Part shown: piece by piece, positions 54,457 through 63,157 of the stretch
How the letters are laid out: each line of letters begins with the position of its first letter
Position numbering within the stretch: the first letter of the stretch is position 1
Source: Sulfitobacter sp. BSw21498
GTDB taxonomy: Bacteria; Pseudomonadota; Alphaproteobacteria; Rhodobacterales; Rhodobacteraceae
DNA length: 64,000 bases
NCBI RefSeq assembly: GCF_006064855.1
Contig: NZ_CP040753.1
Coordinates: 1,116,001-1,180,000 of the forward strand
Direction: 5' to 3'
Program-made: the position numbers and the translations under genes
The notes under the pieces: generated by a model
Told to the model about the DNA's origin: nothing
Database searches by the model: none
What the model saw: only the letters and a program-made list of their open reading frames with translations

Positions 54457-55248
54457 TTAGACCAATGCGCCGACAGCGCGCTTGGTCATGACTGCAACCA
54501 GATGCGCGCGGTAATCGCCGCTGCCGTGTAGGTCGCTGATCATGCCATCGCCAGACACGCTCAACCCCGACAACGCCTCGGCGGTGAAATTGCCGCTTAG
54601 CGCGGTTTCTGCCTCTGACCAACGGAACACCCCCTCTTCCGAGGCACCGGTCACGGCGACACGCACCCCGTCCGCAAACTTGGCCACGAAAACGGCGACC
54701 AACGGGAAGCGCGAAGCAGGCTGGATGAACTTTTCGTAATGCGCCTTTTCAGGGATTGGAAAGCGCACTTCTGTAACAATCTCGCCCTCGTCCAGCGCCG
54801 TGGCGAACATACCCTCAAAGAAATCGTCGGCCGCAATCTCGCGCGCGTTAGTAACCACAGCCGCGCCGCTCCCTAGAACGGCTGCCGGATAACAGGCTGA
54901 GGGGTCATTGTTGGCAACGGACCCGCCGATCGTGCCGCGATTACGCACCGCCGGATCACCGATCCGAGCGGCAAGACCAGCCAGCCCAGGGTAATGCGCC
55001 TGTGCTTCCTTGGCGACAACCGCGTGCACAGTCCCGCCACCAATGCACAATTGGCCATCGTCGCCCATACGCACACCGCGCATCTCTTCGATCCCGCTCA
55101 ACGACACCAGAACCGACGGCATCGCCAACCGTGCCTTAAGCGTGGGGATCAAGGTTTGCCCGCCGCTCAGTGGTTGTGCTTCATCCTGCCCCAGTGCCGT
55201 GATCGCCTCGGCGACCGTCGCGGGCTTCACTACGTCGAAATCATACAT
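54457..55248 (-). CDS. coxM: Cox-type molybdenum hydroxylase FAD subunit (CoxM-like)
   Basis: 263 aa from the ATG at 55248 (AAGGACG before it). The FAD-binding segments LSGGQTLIPTLKARLA (about 33-48) and the TIGGSVANNDPSACYP region (about 103-118) are typical of medium subunits in the CO dehydrogenase/xanthine dehydrogenase family. It accepts electrons from CoxS. It is last of the coxS-coxL-coxM order characteristic of form II operons. About 200 bases with a tandem repeat separate it from coxL. Confidence 0.9.
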   Translation of the reverse strand: MYDFDVVKPATVAEAITALGQDEAQPLSGGQTLIPTLKARLAMPSVLVSLSGIEEMRGVRMGDDGQLCIGGGTVHAVVAKEAQAHYPGLAGLAARIGDPAVRNRGTIGGSVANNDPSACYPAAVLGSGAAVVTNAREIAADDFFEGMFATALDEGEIVTEVRFPIPEKAHYEKFIQPASRFPLVAVFVAKFADGVRVAVTGASEEGVFRWSEAETALSGNFTAEALSGLSVSGDGMISDLHGSGDYRAHLVAVMTKRAVGALV

Positions 55249-55294
55249 CTTGCGTCCTTCCAATCACAGAGCGGGCCTTGGCCTTTACGCCGCT

Positions 55295-55315
55295 CTTCAT
55301 TTTGCCAATAAACTC
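55295..55315. repeat. Dispersed intergenic motif, copy 2
   Basis: CTTCATTTTGCCAATAAACT plus C matches the motif at 36841-36862 apart from one missing A. Here it runs directly into the GC-rich tandem repeat. Confidence 0.6.
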
Positions 55316-55316
55316 C

Positions 55317-55441
55317 GGGGGCGCGGGGGCTGGCCCCCGCTTTCCCTTACTTTCTGCGCCAGGGGCACAGTGGGGGCTGGCCCCCGCTTTCCCTTACTTT
55401 CAGCGCTAGGGGCGCAGAGGGGGCTGGCCCCGCTCCTGCCC
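55317..55441. repeat. 47-bp tandem repeat between coxL and coxM, about 2.7 copies
   Basis: Units begin at about 55317, 55362 and 55409. Each contains the perfect palindrome GGGGGCTGGCCCCC (55325-55338, 55372-55385) or GGGGGCTGGCCCC (55419-55431), exactly 47 bp apart, and the first two share CCCGCTTTCCCTTACTTTC. It lies inside an operon, 8 bases before the coxL stop on one side and 70 bases before coxM on the other, so it is probably transcribed. It belongs to the GC-rich extragenic palindrome class. Confidence 0.9.
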
Positions 55442-55448
55442 TATTCCT

Positions 55449-57812
55449 TTATCCGTTCATCGCCGCCCAAACCCGCGCCGGTGTGACGGGCATGTCGATA
55501 TGCCCGACATCCTTACCGCCCGAACGCATGGCGTCCAAGACCGCATTCACCACAGCCGGAGGAGACCCGATGGCCCCCGCCTCGCCGCAGCCTTTCACGC
55601 CCAAGGGGTTATGTGTGCAGGGCGTCTGGCACGAATGGTCCACCGTATAGAACGGCAGATCACTGGCCCGTGGCATCGCGTAATCCATGTAGGATGCGCT
55701 CAGCAGCTGGCCGTCGCTGTCGTAGGCGCAGTTCTCCATCAATGCTTGTCCGATGCCCTGCGCGATCCCGCCATGGACCTGACCGCTGACGATCATCGGG
55801 TTCACGATGTTGCCAAAGTCATCCGCCGCCGCGAAACGGTCGATCGTGACGTGACCGGTTTCGGGGTCCAGTTCGACCTCGCAGGCATAGGCCCCCGAGG
55901 GATAGGTAAAGTTCGACGGATCATAGAACGCGGTTTCTTCCAGACCGGGTTCGATATCCTCCAACGGGTAGTTATGCGGTACATAGGCCGCCAAAGTCAC
56001 ATCACCCCAAGCGACAGATTTATCGGTACCAGCCACACTGAACGCCCCATCCTTCAGCTCGATATCCCCTTCCGAGGCTTCCAGCAGATGCGAGGCGATC
56101 TTTTTGGCCTTGGCGATAATTTTTTCCGTGGCGCGCACCATCGCCGAGCCGCCAACCGCAAGGGACCGAGACCCGTAAGTCCCCATACCCATTGGCGTAT
56201 TCGCGGTATCACCGTGCACGATCTCGATCATATCCTCGGGAATACCGATCATTTCGGCGATCACCTGAGGGAACGATGTCTCGTGGCCTTGGCCGTGGCT
56301 GTGGCTGCCCGTCATCACCACTAGACCGCCGGTCGCATTGACCCGCACGGTGGCGGATTCATACAGACCCGCCCGCGCGCCAAGCTGGCCTACGAGGTTC
56401 GACGGCGCGATGCCGCATGCCTCGATGTAACAGTTCACCCCAAAGCCGCGCAGCTTGCCCTTGGCCTCTGACGCTTTGCGGCGGGCATCAAAACCGGCGA
56501 AATCGGCGATCTCTTCCAGCTTGTCCATCGTCGCCACATAGTCGCCCGTGTCGTATTCAACCGCGACAGGCGTGGCATAGGGGAATTCGGTGATAAAGTT
56601 CTGCCGCCGCAGGGCAATTGGATCGACCCCCAGTTCGTGGGCGCATTTATCAACCAGCCGTTCCAGCTGGTACGTGGCCTCTGGCCGGCCCGCGCCACGG
56701 TATGCATCGACGGGCACGGTATTGGTAAACACGGCCTTTACGTTCACATATATGAGCGGCGTCTTATAGTTGCCCGCCATCAAGGTGCCGTGCAGCCATG
56801 TGGGGACCGACGGCGCAAATGTGGACAAATACGCGCCCATGTTGGCGTAGGTATCAGTGCGCAGCGCGGTAAAGTTATTGTCTGCATCCAGCGCCATCTG
56901 GATCTTGGTCACATGGTCGCGCCCGTGCGCGTCGGACATGAAGGCCTCTGACCGGCTGGAGGTCCACTTCACCGGACGGTTACAGGCCTTGGCGGCAAAG
57001 GTGCAAAATGCCTCTTCCTGATAGTGAAAAATCTTGGTGCCAAAGCCGCCGCCCACATCGGGGGCCACAACCCGCAGCTTGTGTTCAGGGATGCCCAGAA
57101 CAAAGGCCCCCATCAACAGACGGATGACGTGAGGATTCTGCGACGTCGTATAAAGTGTATGATCGCCTGTACCGCGGGCGTAATCGCCGACAGCCACACG
57201 CGGTTCCATCGGGTTGGCGACCAGGCGGTTGTTAATGAGTTCAAGCGTGGTGACATGTGCGGCGTCTTCAAACGCTTTATCCACGGCACCTTTATTTTCC
57301 TCAACGAAACCCCAGTCGTAACACAAGTTAGAGGTCAGATCGTCATGCACCTTGGGGGCGCCGTCCTGTACCGCTTGCTTCATGTCCACCACGGCAGGCA
57401 GATCGGTGATATCAACGACAATCGCTTCTGCCGCATCGCGGGCTTGGGACAAGGTTTCGGCAACGACGGCGGCGATGGGTTCGCCCACATGTCGCACCTT
57501 GCCCTCCGCCAGCACGGGGTGGCGCGGTTCCTGCATCGGTTGCCCGTGTTTGTCGGTGATCTGCCAGCCACAGGGGATAGAGCCTACTTCGGTGAAATCG
57601 GCACCGGTAAAGATTTTTACGACCCCCGGCATCCCCTCGGCTGCCGATGTATCGACCGAATTCAGCACCCCATGGGCGATATCCGAGCGCAGAAAGAACA
57701 CATATGCCTGTCCGCGTAGATTGATATCGTCGGTATAATTCCCCTCACCGGTCAAAAACCGGATATCCTCGCGCCGCTTGCTGCTGGCACCAATTCCGCC
57801 GTCCTTTGGCAT
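55449..57812 (-). CDS. coxL: Cox-type molybdenum hydroxylase large subunit, form II (CoxL-like)
   Basis: 787 aa, about the length of CO dehydrogenase large subunits. The loop near residue 371 reads AYRGAGR, the form II signature, not AYXCSFR of true CO dehydrogenase form I. The conserved active-site Glu lies in GCGEAGAIGSPP near residue 750. Other cofactor segments are GGGFGTKI (about 254-261) and QGHGLETSFPQ-like GQGHETSFPQ. It holds the molybdopterin-cytosine-type cofactor. Form II enzymes act on various aldehydes or heterocycles; CO oxidation is doubtful. No signal peptide, so cytoplasmic. Confidence 0.92.
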   Translation of the reverse strand: MPKDGGIGASSKRREDIRFLTGEGNYTDDINLRGQAYVFFLRSDIAHGVLNSVDTSAAEGMPGVVKIFTGADFTEVGSIPCGWQITDKHGQPMQEPRHPVLAEGKVRHVGEPIAAVVAETLSQARDAAEAIVVDITDLPAVVDMKQAVQDGAPKVHDDLTSNLCYDWGFVEENKGAVDKAFEDAAHVTTLELINNRLVANPMEPRVAVGDYARGTGDHTLYTTSQNPHVIRLLMGAFVLGIPEHKLRVVAPDVGGGFGTKIFHYQEEAFCTFAAKACNRPVKWTSSRSEAFMSDAHGRDHVTKIQMALDADNNFTALRTDTYANMGAYLSTFAPSVPTWLHGTLMAGNYKTPLIYVNVKAVFTNTVPVDAYRGAGRPEATYQLERLVDKCAHELGVDPIALRRQNFITEFPYATPVAVEYDTGDYVATMDKLEEIADFAGFDARRKASEAKGKLRGFGVNCYIEACGIAPSNLVGQLGARAGLYESATVRVNATGGLVVMTGSHSHGQGHETSFPQVIAEMIGIPEDMIEIVHGDTANTPMGMGTYGSRSLAVGGSAMVRATEKIIAKAKKIASHLLEASEGDIELKDGAFSVAGTDKSVAWGDVTLAAYVPHNYPLEDIEPGLEETAFYDPSNFTYPSGAYACEVELDPETGHVTIDRFAAADDFGNIVNPMIVSGQVHGGIAQGIGQALMENCAYDSDGQLLSASYMDYAMPRASDLPFYTVDHSCQTPCTHNPLGVKGCGEAGAIGSPPAVVNAVLDAMRSGGKDVGHIDMPVTPARVWAAMNG

Positions 57813-57950
57813 GGTAAATTCCTCCCTATGGGGTACGGATCAGGTCCGCACCATCGTATGTGGCTTTTGCGATTAGCTGTATTCTTATGTCTTCAATCTT
57901 TAGGTGATGCGGGTCCCCCGTCCACGTGGGGAAGCGCGGTTTTCGAAAGG

Positions 57951-58000
57951 GGTGCGCCGTGTCCTCCCGACCCTGCGCAAACAGGGCCACACGGCACACC
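57951..58000 (-). terminator. Long intercistronic hairpin between coxS and coxL
   Basis: GGTGCGCCGTGT (57951-57962) pairs with ACACGGCACACC (57989-58000) with one mismatch. Inside it CCCTG (57971-57975) pairs with CAGGG (57982-57986). There is no T-run. It lies 5 bases beyond the coxS stop and may stabilise the upstream mRNA or reduce read-through. Confidence 0.55.
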
Positions 58001-58005
58001 GGCGT

Positions 58006-58491
<486 letters not shown>

Positions 58492-58621
58492 GATGTTCCT
58501 CCCGTTTTATGTCATGTGTTAGGCAGAGTTAAGCACGCCAAAGAGGCGTTGAGAACAGAAATTTTCGGCGCGGTTGAACTTCGCCGGTATATCGCGCCGC
58601 TCATCAACCGTGCATAGGGGG

Positions 58622-59605
58622 TCAACCGCGTCTTGGCTGCGGGCGGGTTGCGATCTCTTTCAGCAGACCGCCGACGCCCATGCCCGCGATGTCGCGGGGG
58701 GTCACATCGACACCGCAGATCACGCGCGACAGCACCCAATCCGCACCATTCAACGCAGGGGACCGCGCACAGCCCGGCAGCCCGATCACAGGGGTATCGC
58801 CCCTGTGCCCGAGAAACAGCAGATTGCCCGGATCAACCGGCATACCAAAGCGTGAAACCTCGCCGCCCGCGGCGCGTAAGGCTTGTGGGGCCACGTCATC
58901 AATGTCGGAGGTAGCAGAGCCGGTCAGGACCAACGTCAGCGCCGTATCCGCCTTTGCGATCGCATCCCGCAACGCGGAAATTTCATGCGGCACAATCACG
59001 ATGTCTTTCAGGGTGACATCCAATGCTGAAAGCCGATCCGCTATCGCCTTTTTGCCCTTGTCCCCCGCGCCGCCGTCGATTTCGGTGATGATCAACGTGG
59101 CGTCCTTGATCTGTGGCGGCAGCATCCGGATCGCGCCGCGACCTGCCTCGCAAGCGGCGTCCAAGTCATGGTCTGCCACAGCGTAGGAGATAATCTTGAT
59201 CGTGGCGACCATCCCCCCCGCTGCCATCTGTTGAAACGGCGGCACCGTGGCCAGCGTGATCATCGGATGCACCGCATTCAGCGCCTCAAGCGCGGCCACA
59301 TCCAGATGCACGATGCCCGGCCCATCGGCCAGCAGGTTCACGCGGCCGGTAAAGGCTTTGGTCATTGTCAGATGCGGATGATCTGCAAGCACGGCCCGCG
59401 CGACCTGTGCCGCGGCGGTATTTTCATCCACATCGCCTGCCGAAAGCTGCGCAACGATGATCTGCTCGATCCCCTCTGCCTGAAGCTCGGCCAGATGCGA
59501 GGGCTCCAGCCGCAAGCCTTTGCGCAACCGGCCAGACGGCAGCGCGATAGAGTGGGCCAGCACTGCGCCCCCGGCCTGCGCGGTCTCGACGGGTCCGAAC
59601 CTCAC
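58622..59605 (-). CDS. Molybdopterin-binding domain protein (MoeA/MogA-like)
   Basis: 327 aa. The C-terminal part holds the molybdopterin-binding fold, with LVLTGSATSDIDDVAPQAL (about 228-246; the usual TGG[TS]S reads TGSAT), MPVDPGNLLFLG, and IGLPGCARSP in place of the GLPGNP motif. The N-terminal part (about 1-130) resembles the first domain of CoxF/MocA-like fused proteins. It overlaps xdhC by 4 bases. It probably helps prepare or insert the molybdenum cofactor for the downstream CoxSLM (inference). Confidence 0.8.
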   Translation of the reverse strand: MRFGPVETAQAGGAVLAHSIALPSGRLRKGLRLEPSHLAELQAEGIEQIIVAQLSAGDVDENTAAAQVARAVLADHPHLTMTKAFTGRVNLLADGPGIVHLDVAALEALNAVHPMITLATVPPFQQMAAGGMVATIKIISYAVADHDLDAACEAGRGAIRMLPPQIKDATLIITEIDGGAGDKGKKAIADRLSALDVTLKDIVIVPHEISALRDAIAKADTALTLVLTGSATSDIDDVAPQALRAAGGEVSRFGMPVDPGNLLFLGHRGDTPVIGLPGCARSPALNGADWVLSRVICGVDVTPRDIAGMGVGGLLKEIATRPQPRRG

Positions 59606-60570
59606 GGTTTTCTCAAGGTTTGGATCATCTGCGACAGGATCGACACCGCGATCTCGGGCGGACCGGCGGCGCCGATATCCAGCCCGATGGGCCCGTTGAT
59701 CCGCGCGATCTCGGCGGCGGTAAAGCCTGCTTCTTCCAGACGCGACACGCGGGCGGCGTGGGTCCGCTTTGACCCGAGCGCCCCGATATAGAACGCGTCC
59801 GAGCGCAAGGCGATGTGCAGCGCGGGGTCGTCCAGTTTGGGGTCATGGGTCAACAGCACGACGGCGCTGCGGGTATCGACGCCGACGGTATTCATCGCCG
59901 CGTCGGGCCAGTCATTCACCACTTGTGCATCGGGGAAACGCGCTTGCGACCCAAACGCCTCGCGCGGGTCAATCACCACGGCGTCGAACCCCGCGACCTG
60001 CGCCATGGGCACCAGCGCTTGGGCGATATGCACCGCCCCGACGATGACCAGCCGCAGCGGCGGATTATGGATCGCCACAAATGTATCGCCGTCTTCCTCT
60101 ACACCGGACCGGTCCATCCGGAAGCGATCCGCATAGCCGTCGTCTACCAGCCGGCCGGCCCCGCCAGACAGCGGCACCTGATAGGCAACGGGCTGACGTG
60201 CGGCGCGGGCGCGCACCAGATCAGACAAGACGTCAAACGGCATAGCGCCTGCGCCAATCGGTTCGACCAACACGCGGATGCGCCCGCCACAGGCCAACCC
60301 TACTGCAAAGGCATCACCATCACTGACGCCATATTCCAACAACCGCGGGCTGCCGTCCTCGATCGCCTCAAGCGCTTCGACGACCACGGCCCCCTCGACG
60401 CAACCGCCCGAGACAGATCCCTGCATCTCGCCATCAGTCGCGATAGCAAGCTGTGCCCCGACGCGCCGCGGGGCTGAGCCCCATGTCTCTACGACCGTCG
60501 CCAGCGCAGCCCCACGGCCCGCTTGCGCCCATGCATAGGCGCGTTCGGGCGCGTTCTCGAAAATTTCCAT
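59602..60570 (-). CDS. xdhC: XdhC/CoxI-family maturation factor
   Basis: 322 aa. An N-terminal XdhC region has WGSAPRRVGAQLAI (about 30-43), SGGCVEGAV (about 54-62) and GLACGGRIRVLVEP. A C-terminal Rossmann-like domain has LVIVGAVHIAQALVPMA (about 174-190) and VVIDPREAF. XdhC proteins bind sulfurated molybdenum cofactor and load it into xanthine-oxidase-family enzymes. It heads the cluster xdhC, molybdopterin-binding protein, coxS, coxL, coxM, and probably serves CoxL. Confidence 0.9.
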   Translation of the reverse strand: MEIFENAPERAYAWAQAGRGAALATVVETWGSAPRRVGAQLAIATDGEMQGSVSGGCVEGAVVVEALEAIEDGSPRLLEYGVSDGDAFAVGLACGGRIRVLVEPIGAGAMPFDVLSDLVRARAARQPVAYQVPLSGGAGRLVDDGYADRFRMDRSGVEEDGDTFVAIHNPPLRLVIVGAVHIAQALVPMAQVAGFDAVVIDPREAFGSQARFPDAQVVNDWPDAAMNTVGVDTRSAVVLLTHDPKLDDPALHIALRSDAFYIGALGSKRTHAARVSRLEEAGFTAAEIARINGPIGLDIGAAGPPEIAVSILSQMIQTLRKP

Positions 60571-60725
60571 GGCGGCTGGCCTCCTTAACCTTGTCGCGGC
60601 GGCGACTGTTCTTATGTAGGGCCTCCCAGCCCCCCGCTCAATCAGATAACGGGGAGATAACTTGCACGCCGCCGTTCACACTACTACATCTTGGCCAATG
60701 ACATGCCAGACGGAGCACCCCACAC

Positions 60726-60962
60726 ATGCCCATGCAAGCCCGCGAAATCGAAGACCTGCTGCGTGAAACCTTTCCCAACGCCAAGATCACCGTCGAAGGA
60801 AATGACGGCGTTCACATGGCCGCGATGATCATCGACGAAAGTTTTCGCGGCCAGAACCGCGTGCAACAACAACGTGCCGTCTATGCCGCGCTCAAGGGCC
60901 GGATGGACGGGTCGAATGGTGAACTGCACGCACTGGCACTGACCACCAAAGCGCCGGACTGA
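60726..60962 (+). CDS. bolA: BolA-family protein
   Basis: 78 aa. The BolA core has an ITVEGNDGVHMAAMIIDESFRG-type segment (about 21-42) with the Fe-S ligand-type His, and RVQQQRAVYAALKGRM. It follows a Shine-Dalgarno CGGAG; an ATG six bases later is also possible. BolA proteins form [2Fe-2S]-bridged pairs with CGFS glutaredoxins. The gene for such a glutaredoxin is two genes downstream, so the two likely work together. Confidence 0.93.
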   Translation: MPMQAREIEDLLRETFPNAKITVEGNDGVHMAAMIIDESFRGQNRVQQQRAVYAALKGRMDGSNGELHALALTTKAPD

Positions 60963-60966
60963 TCCG

Positions 60967-61212
60967 GTGGACCCGATCCTGATTGTGATCCTCAGCGTTC
61001 TGGTGTTGATCGTGGCCGTTTTGCGCGGCCTTCAGTCGCTGAAACACACACGCGACACTGAACGCGGATCAAAGCCGGGCAAGGGTTATCACGAAATCGA
61101 CGCGACCTATCATTCGGGCGGCGGCGGCGGCGGGCACCAGACCAACTACCGCATCCCCCGCGACCCCCAAGAATACGCGAAACGCTTTATACCAAAGGAC
61201 AAATCGAAATGA
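60967..61212 (+). CDS. Small single-span membrane protein between bolA and grxD
   Basis: 81 aa starting at GTG. Residues 3-19 ([17 protein letters not shown]) form one membrane span. The rest is polar and contains SGGGGGG (about 50-56) and a basic C-terminus. I do not recognise a family. The gene begins 4 bases after the bolA stop, and its stop overlaps the grxD start by 4 bases, so it belongs to the same operon. A role in tethering or partnering the BolA-glutaredoxin pair is only a guess. Confidence 0.75.
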   Translation: MDPILIVILSVLVLIVAVLRGLQSLKHTRDTERGSKPGKGYHEIDATYHSGGGGGGHQTNYRIPRDPQEYAKRFIPKDKSK

Positions 61213-61571
61213 CCGATGCAAAGACGCAAATTCAGGAAACCATCACAGCCCATACCGTTGTGCTGTTCATGAAGGGCAACAAGACGATGCCGCAATGCGG
61301 GTTCTCTTCCCGTGTGGCAGGGGTTCTGAACTATATGAACGTCGATTATACCGACGTGAACGTGCTGGCAGACGAAGGCCTGCGCCAAGGGATCAAGGAA
61401 TTCTCTGACTGGCCCACCATTCCGCAGCTCTATGTCAAAGGCGAATTCGTTGGCGGCTGTGACATCATTACCGAAATGATGTTGTCGGGCGAGCTGGACA
61501 CACTGCTGGAAGAAAATGGCGTTGGGTTTGACAAGGATGCTGCCGACAAGATCCGCGAAGCCAACGGCTAA
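61209..61571 (+). CDS. grxD: Monothiol glutaredoxin Grx4 (CGFS type)
   Basis: 120 aa. CGFS active site at about residues 30-33 (MPQCGFSSR), with KGNK before it and [19 protein letters not shown] after it for glutathione binding. CGFS glutaredoxins carry [2Fe-2S] clusters with glutathione and pair with BolA. It is the last gene of bolA, membrane protein, grxD. Confidence 0.96.
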   Translation: MTDAKTQIQETITAHTVVLFMKGNKTMPQCGFSSRVAGVLNYMNVDYTDVNVLADEGLRQGIKEFSDWPTIPQLYVKGEFVGGCDIITEMMLSGELDTLLEENGVGFDKDAADKIREANG

Positions 61572-61604
61572 GCAATCGGGCCAGATCACCGGCCCAACGA
61601 AAAA

Positions 61605-61633
61605 CGGGTGCGCCTTGTAGCAAGGTGCACCCG
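61605..61633. terminator. Terminator-like hairpin after grxD
   Basis: CGGGTGCGCCTTG (61605-61617) pairs with CAAGGTGCACCCG (61621-61633) with one wobble and a 3-base loop. No T-run follows on the plus strand. It lies between convergent genes. Confidence 0.6.
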
Positions 61634-61675
61634 ATATACGCTTTGAACGGGATACCCTATCGTCGGGCGCTCGCG

Positions 61676-62023
61676 TTATTGCGTGCGACACTCCGCATAG
61701 ATTGTCGTGTCGTTGTCCGCCACCGCGTCATGCCAGACGAGCGTTGCAGCGTTCCCCTTGTTCCACCAGATATAACCAGAACCGTCCGAGGGCCATTCAT
61801 ACCGCGCGCCTGAAGCTGCGCGCGATTGTACCAGCGTGATCATGCGATTTTCGACATAAAGCACCGCAGTCGAATTGGCCTGGTCCGGGCTTGAATATGA
61901 CACCGGAACCTCGACGCCCCGCTCGCAGATATAGGTCGCCGAAAAGGGCAGTTCTTGCGCGACGGCTTGGCTCCCTGACGTGCAAATCACGGCAGCCATC
62001 GCGAGTGCCGCGCGCGGCATCAT
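61676..62023 (-). CDS. MliC-like lysozyme inhibitor domain protein, exported
   Basis: 115 aa. Signal peptide about 1-22 (ends AVAQ). The mature part has the MliC pattern: YICERGVEVPVSYS (about 30-43), a SGARYEWPSDG stretch (about 71-81) and WWNKGNAATLVW (about 85-96). Two cysteines (33 and about 112) could form a disulfide. There is no lipobox, unlike many MliC lipoproteins, so a soluble periplasmic form is expected. MliC/PliC proteins inhibit c-type lysozyme. It overlaps zapA by 4 bases. Confidence 0.75.
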   Translation of the reverse strand: MMPRAALAMAAVICTSGSQAVAQELPFSATYICERGVEVPVSYSSPDQANSTAVLYVENRMITLVQSRAASGARYEWPSDGSGYIWWNKGNAATLVWHDAVADNDTTIYAECRTQ

Positions 62024-62409
62024 CTGGCCTTGTCTTCGATTTCGTCTGCCAAGGCTTCCGCGCGGGCAGCCATTTCGGCAAGACTATCGGTCACGCCTTG
62101 GGGAATAACGGCGACTTCGATCCGCTCTGGCTCGACCACAACGTTGCGCAGACTGGCAAGTTCGGCGTCCCGCTCTGCCAATTGGGCGCGGGCTTCCTTT
62201 ATCTTGTCCTCGACGGAGGCGGTCTTATCGGCAAGCAACAGACCCGCCATCAACAGCATCCGCGCTTCGGGCATCCGACCGACCTGATCTGACAGCACCT
62301 GTGCCTCGTCATCCAGCATCTTGGCGGCAGAGTGCAGGTAATCCTCCTCGCCCTCTTGGCAGGATACTTCGAACTGGCGACCGCCGATAGAAATGGAAAC
62401 TTCGGGCAT
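62020..62409 (-). CDS. zapA: Cell division protein ZapA
   Basis: 129 aa. The ZapA core SISIGGRQFEVSCQEGEEDYLHSAAKMLDDE (in pieces, residues 5-35) is followed by a long coiled coil (about 65-95). ZapA crosslinks FtsZ filaments at the division ring. Its C-terminus is longer than usual, with an acidic, Ala-rich tail. It is coupled by a one-base overlap to the coiled-coil gene upstream. Confidence 0.9.
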   Translation of the reverse strand: MPEVSISIGGRQFEVSCQEGEEDYLHSAAKMLDDEAQVLSDQVGRMPEARMLLMAGLLLADKTASVEDKIKEARAQLAERDAELASLRNVVVEPERIEVAVIPQGVTDSLAEMAARAEALADEIEDKAR

Positions 62410-62909
62410 CAGGCAGACTCCTCGGCAGTGGGGACAAGCGGCGTTAGAACAGACAGGATCGCGTCAGCCTCTGCCACATCAGCGCGGCGGGCGGCGTGCA
62501 CGGCATCAAGCTCGGCTTGCAAAGCGGCATTGATAAGACCGGCGTCACCGACCCCTTCGGCATTGGCCTCGCGCAGCGCGGCGCAAGCATCGGCCAGTTG
62601 CGCATTGGCGCGGCGCACCCGTTGCAACTCCATATCAAGCTTTTCGGTCTGGGTCCGTGCTGCGTCAGCGCTGCTGTTTTGCGCCTGCGCTGTCGCCAGT
62701 TCCGCACGCAGATGAGACGTTTCATCCGCAAGGCGCTTTTTCAGAGCGTCGACCTGTTCCGCCAGCTCGACGTTGACAGCGCGCTCTTGCGCCAGATCTT
62801 GAGATAGATCGGGGATCTCGTCTTTGGCGACCGCCAGTTTGTCCGCTCCGCGCGACGCCCTTTCAAGCGCCGCCAGAATACGGCCTTGCAAGTGTTCTAT
62901 GTCGCTCAT
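62409..62909 (-). CDS. Coiled-coil protein upstream of zapA, unknown function
   Basis: 166 aa, with heptad-like Leu/Ala spacing from about 40 to 120 (LAQERAVNVELAEQVDALKK and following) and acidic character. No signal peptide or membrane span. It is the first gene of the zapA unit, and its stop shares a base with the zapA start. Position and coiled coil suggest a division-associated partner, comparable in idea to ZapB, but sequence identity to ZapB is not visible to me. Confidence 0.7.
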   Translation of the reverse strand: MSDIEHLQGRILAALERASRGADKLAVAKDEIPDLSQDLAQERAVNVELAEQVDALKKRLADETSHLRAELATAQAQNSSADAARTQTEKLDMELQRVRRANAQLADACAALREANAEGVGDAGLINAALQAELDAVHAARRADVAEADAILSVLTPLVPTAEESA

Positions 62910-62982
62910 CGCAGGGTTCCTCGTAAAACGTCGTATGTCAGTCGTATATCACAGTTTGCCAACCATCGAATCGCTGGTCAAT

Positions 62983-63130
62983 GTGGTTTCAGCCAATCCT
63001 ACCCAAACCAAAGGCGGAATACTGCCCCTTTAAGAACAATGCCTTGGCAGGGCGGAAAAGCGATACCACTGGCGGAGTCCTGTGGCCCTTGATCTTTGTG
63101 GGGTGGCTGGTATTGATCCGCGCAAACCCT
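62983..63130 (+). ncRNA. ssrS: Candidate 6S RNA
   Basis: The gap between the zapA unit and tkt can fold into one long interrupted hairpin. GGTTT (62985-62989) pairs with AAACC (63124-63128). GCGG-AATAC (63014-63022) pairs with GTATT-gat-CCGC (63110-63121). GCC (63024-63026) pairs with GGC. A bubble with CCCTTGATCTTT on the right side follows, then CAGGGC (63048-63053) pairs with GTCCTG (63077-63082). The single-stranded central bubble and the place beside zapA are hallmarks of 6S RNA. Ends are approximate, and identity rests on structure and location. Confidence 0.5.
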
Positions 63131-63157
63131 TTCCCCCTTTATAAGGAAGCTTGCACC

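Noticed and set aside
61676..62023. Lipoprotein signal in the MliC-like protein
   Set aside because: The only early Cys follows AVI, which lacks the small residue needed before a lipobox cysteine.
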